Assembly: GCF_029338175.1 (NCBI RefSeq)
Contig: NZ_CP119862.1
Span: forward strand, 3,752,839-3,816,838
Direction of reading: 5' to 3'
Source of the DNA: Citrobacter enshiensis
GTDB lineage: Bacteria; Pseudomonadota; Gammaproteobacteria; Enterobacterales; Enterobacteriaceae
Length of the DNA stretch: 64,000 bases
Shown: positions 62,863 to 64,000 of the stretch, one piece after another
Layout of the letters: each line of letters starts with the position of its first letter
Numbering within the stretch: the stretch's first letter is position 1
Position numbers and translations under genes: made by a program
Notes under the pieces: generated by a model
Seen by the model: only the letters and a program-made list of their open reading frames with translations
The model's database searches: none
What the model was told of the DNA's origin: nothing

Positions 62863-64000
62863 ATGCAACACAACTTATTGATAAATGGCGAACTGGTGGT
62901 GGGTGAAGGTGAACTGCAGCCCGTGTATAACCCGGCAACCGGCGAGGTGCTGGTGGAGATTGCCGAAGCCACCCCTGCCCAGGTGGATGCCGCCGTGCAG
63001 GCTGCCGATCGTGCGTTTCAGCAGTGGGGGCAGACTACGCCAAAAGCGCGTGCCGAGTGCCTGCTGAAGCTGGCTGATGTGATTGAACAGAATGCCGAAA
63101 CTTTTGCCAGAATTGAATCGCTGAACTGCGGCAAACCGCTGCACTGCGTGCTTAACGATGAAATCCCGGCCATCGCCGATGTGTTCCGCTTTTTTGCCGG
63201 TGCAACCCGCTGCCTGAACGGCCTGGCCGCCGGGGAGTACATGGAAGGTCACACCTCGATGATCCGCCGCGATCCGGTGGGCGTGGTGGCGTCGATCGCC
63301 CCGTGGAACTACCCGTTGATGATGGCCGCCTGGAAGCTGGGTCCGGCGCTGGCGGCGGGCAACTGCGTGGTGATCAAACCCTCGGAAATCACCCCACTGA
63401 CGGCGCTGAAACTGGCCGAACTGGCGAAAGATATCTTCCCTGCCGGGGTGGTGAACGTGCTGTTTGGTCGCGGTAAAACCGTAGGTGACCCGTTGACGGG
63501 CCACGAAAAAGTGCGCATGGTATCGCTGACAGGCTCCATCGCCACTGGCGAGCACATTATTTCCCACACCGCGCCGTCGATTAAGCGCACCCATATGGAG
63601 CTGGGCGGTAAAGCCCCGGTGATCGTCTTTAACGATGCGGATATCGATGCGGTGGTGGAGGGCGTGCGCACCTTTGGCTTCTACAATGCCGGGCAGGACT
63701 GCACCGCTGCCTGCCGGATCTATGCCCAGAAAGAGGTTTATAACACCCTGGTCGAAAAACTGGGTGTCGCCGTGGCCAGCCTGAAAATGGGTGCGCCAGA
63801 CGATGAAACCACCGAGCTGGGTCCGGTCAGTTCCGCTGCCCACCTGGCGCGCGTCAGCGAAGCGGTGGAGCGCGCCAAAGCGCTGCCGCACATTCGGGTA
63901 GTGACCGGTGGTAACAAGGCTGGCGGCAAAGGCTACTACTACCAGCCAACTCTGCTGGCCGGGGCGAAGCAGGGCGATGAAATTATCCAGCGCGAGGTGT
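62863..64000 (+). CDS. patD: Gamma-aminobutyraldehyde dehydrogenase (5' part)
   Basis: The first 379 codons of an aldehyde dehydrogenase; the end lies beyond the window. It matches E. coli PatD (YdcW) along its length: MQHNLLINGELVVGEGE, NCGKPLHCVLNDEIPAI, APWNYPLMMAAWKLGPAL, SLTGSIATG, the catalytic Glu in MELGGKAP and Cys in GQDCTAACR. It oxidises 4-aminobutyraldehyde to GABA in putrescine use. GGAG precedes ATG 62863; probably co-transcribed with the permease. Confidence 0.93.
   Translation, partial: MQHNLLINGELVVGEGELQPVYNPATGEVLVEIAEATPAQVDAAVQAADRAFQQWGQTTPKARAECLLKLADVIEQNAETFARIESLNCGKPLHCVLNDEIPAIADVFRFFAGATRCLNGLAAGEYMEGHTSMIRRDPVGVVASIAPWNYPLMMAAWKLGPALAAGNCVVIKPSEITPLTALKLAELAKDIFPAGVVNVLFGRGKTVGDPLTGHEKVRMVSLTGSIATGEHIISHTAPSIKRTHMELGGKAPVIVFNDADIDAVVEGVRTFGFYNAGQDCTAACRIYAQKEVYNTLVEKLGVAVASLKMGAPDDETTELGPVSSAAHLARVSEAVERAKALPHIRVVTGGNKAGGKGYYYQPTLLAGAKQGDEIIQREV

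Noticed and set aside
62875-63891. A 338-codon minus frame over patD
   Set aside because: Antisense of a confidently identified aldehyde dehydrogenase.

Overview
The window comes from a gamma-proteobacterial chromosome of the order Enterobacterales. Evidence for this is the enterobacterial patD, pspE, ycgJ-like, POT-transporter and CSS-EAL genes at the edges, the GC content, and the Shine-Dalgarno-led, tightly overlapping operons. I cannot name the genus. No tRNA, rRNA or CRISPR array is visible.

Layout. (1) 1-4,340 is a left chromosomal flank: the end of an alkylsulfatase, a small YcgJ-like exported protein, a POT peptide transporter and a KdgM-family porin. (2) 4,744-6,818 is a PhoPQ-like two-component system. 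(3) 7,146-16,164, all on the minus strand, is one operon. A GT80-family sialyltransferase comes first, then a small DUF1496-like exported protein, then a full set of legionaminic-acid-type nonulosonate enzymes (dehydratase, aminotransferase, hydrolysing 2-epimerase, synthase, acetyltransferase, CBS-nucleotidyltransferase, CMP-transferase). (4) 16,899-55,012 is a complete second, lateral-type flagellar locus: lafA-lafU (filament, chaperones, hook-length control, FliL, sigma28, stators) on plus; flgB-flgL plus one unknown gene on minus; flgA, maf, a small gene, flgM, flgN, lafK, fliEFGHIJ, a ParM/ParR-like pair and fliO on plus; then an MltD-like transglycosylase with flhA-flhB-fliRQPNM on minus. 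(5) 55,741-64,000 is the right flank: pspE, an IS remnant, a CSS-motif EAL phosphodiesterase, a TPR/ECF-sigma/anti-sigma operon, a membrane protein, a second IS remnant, an APC permease and the start of patD.

How the parts work together. Four close matches to the sigma54 (-24/-12) promoter consensus lie before the GT80/legionaminate operon, before lafB, before flgB and before maf. LafK, a sigma54 activator with a degenerate receiver domain, is encoded in the locus. Sigma28-like sites precede lafA and flgM, and LafS and FlgM (sigma28 and its anti-sigma) are both present. The inference is that nonulosonate synthesis and transfer are wired into the lateral-flagella hierarchy and that the Ser/Thr-rich lateral flagellin is the likely acceptor.

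The most unusual features are an intact ParM-type actin and a ParR-like adaptor between fliJ and fliO; a GT80 sialyltransferase with an unexplained C-terminal domain in a flagellar regulon; the peptidoglycan-hydrolase job moved from FlgJ to an MltD-like enzyme; and a divergent FliM without the usual CheY-binding N-terminus in a locus that has no che genes.
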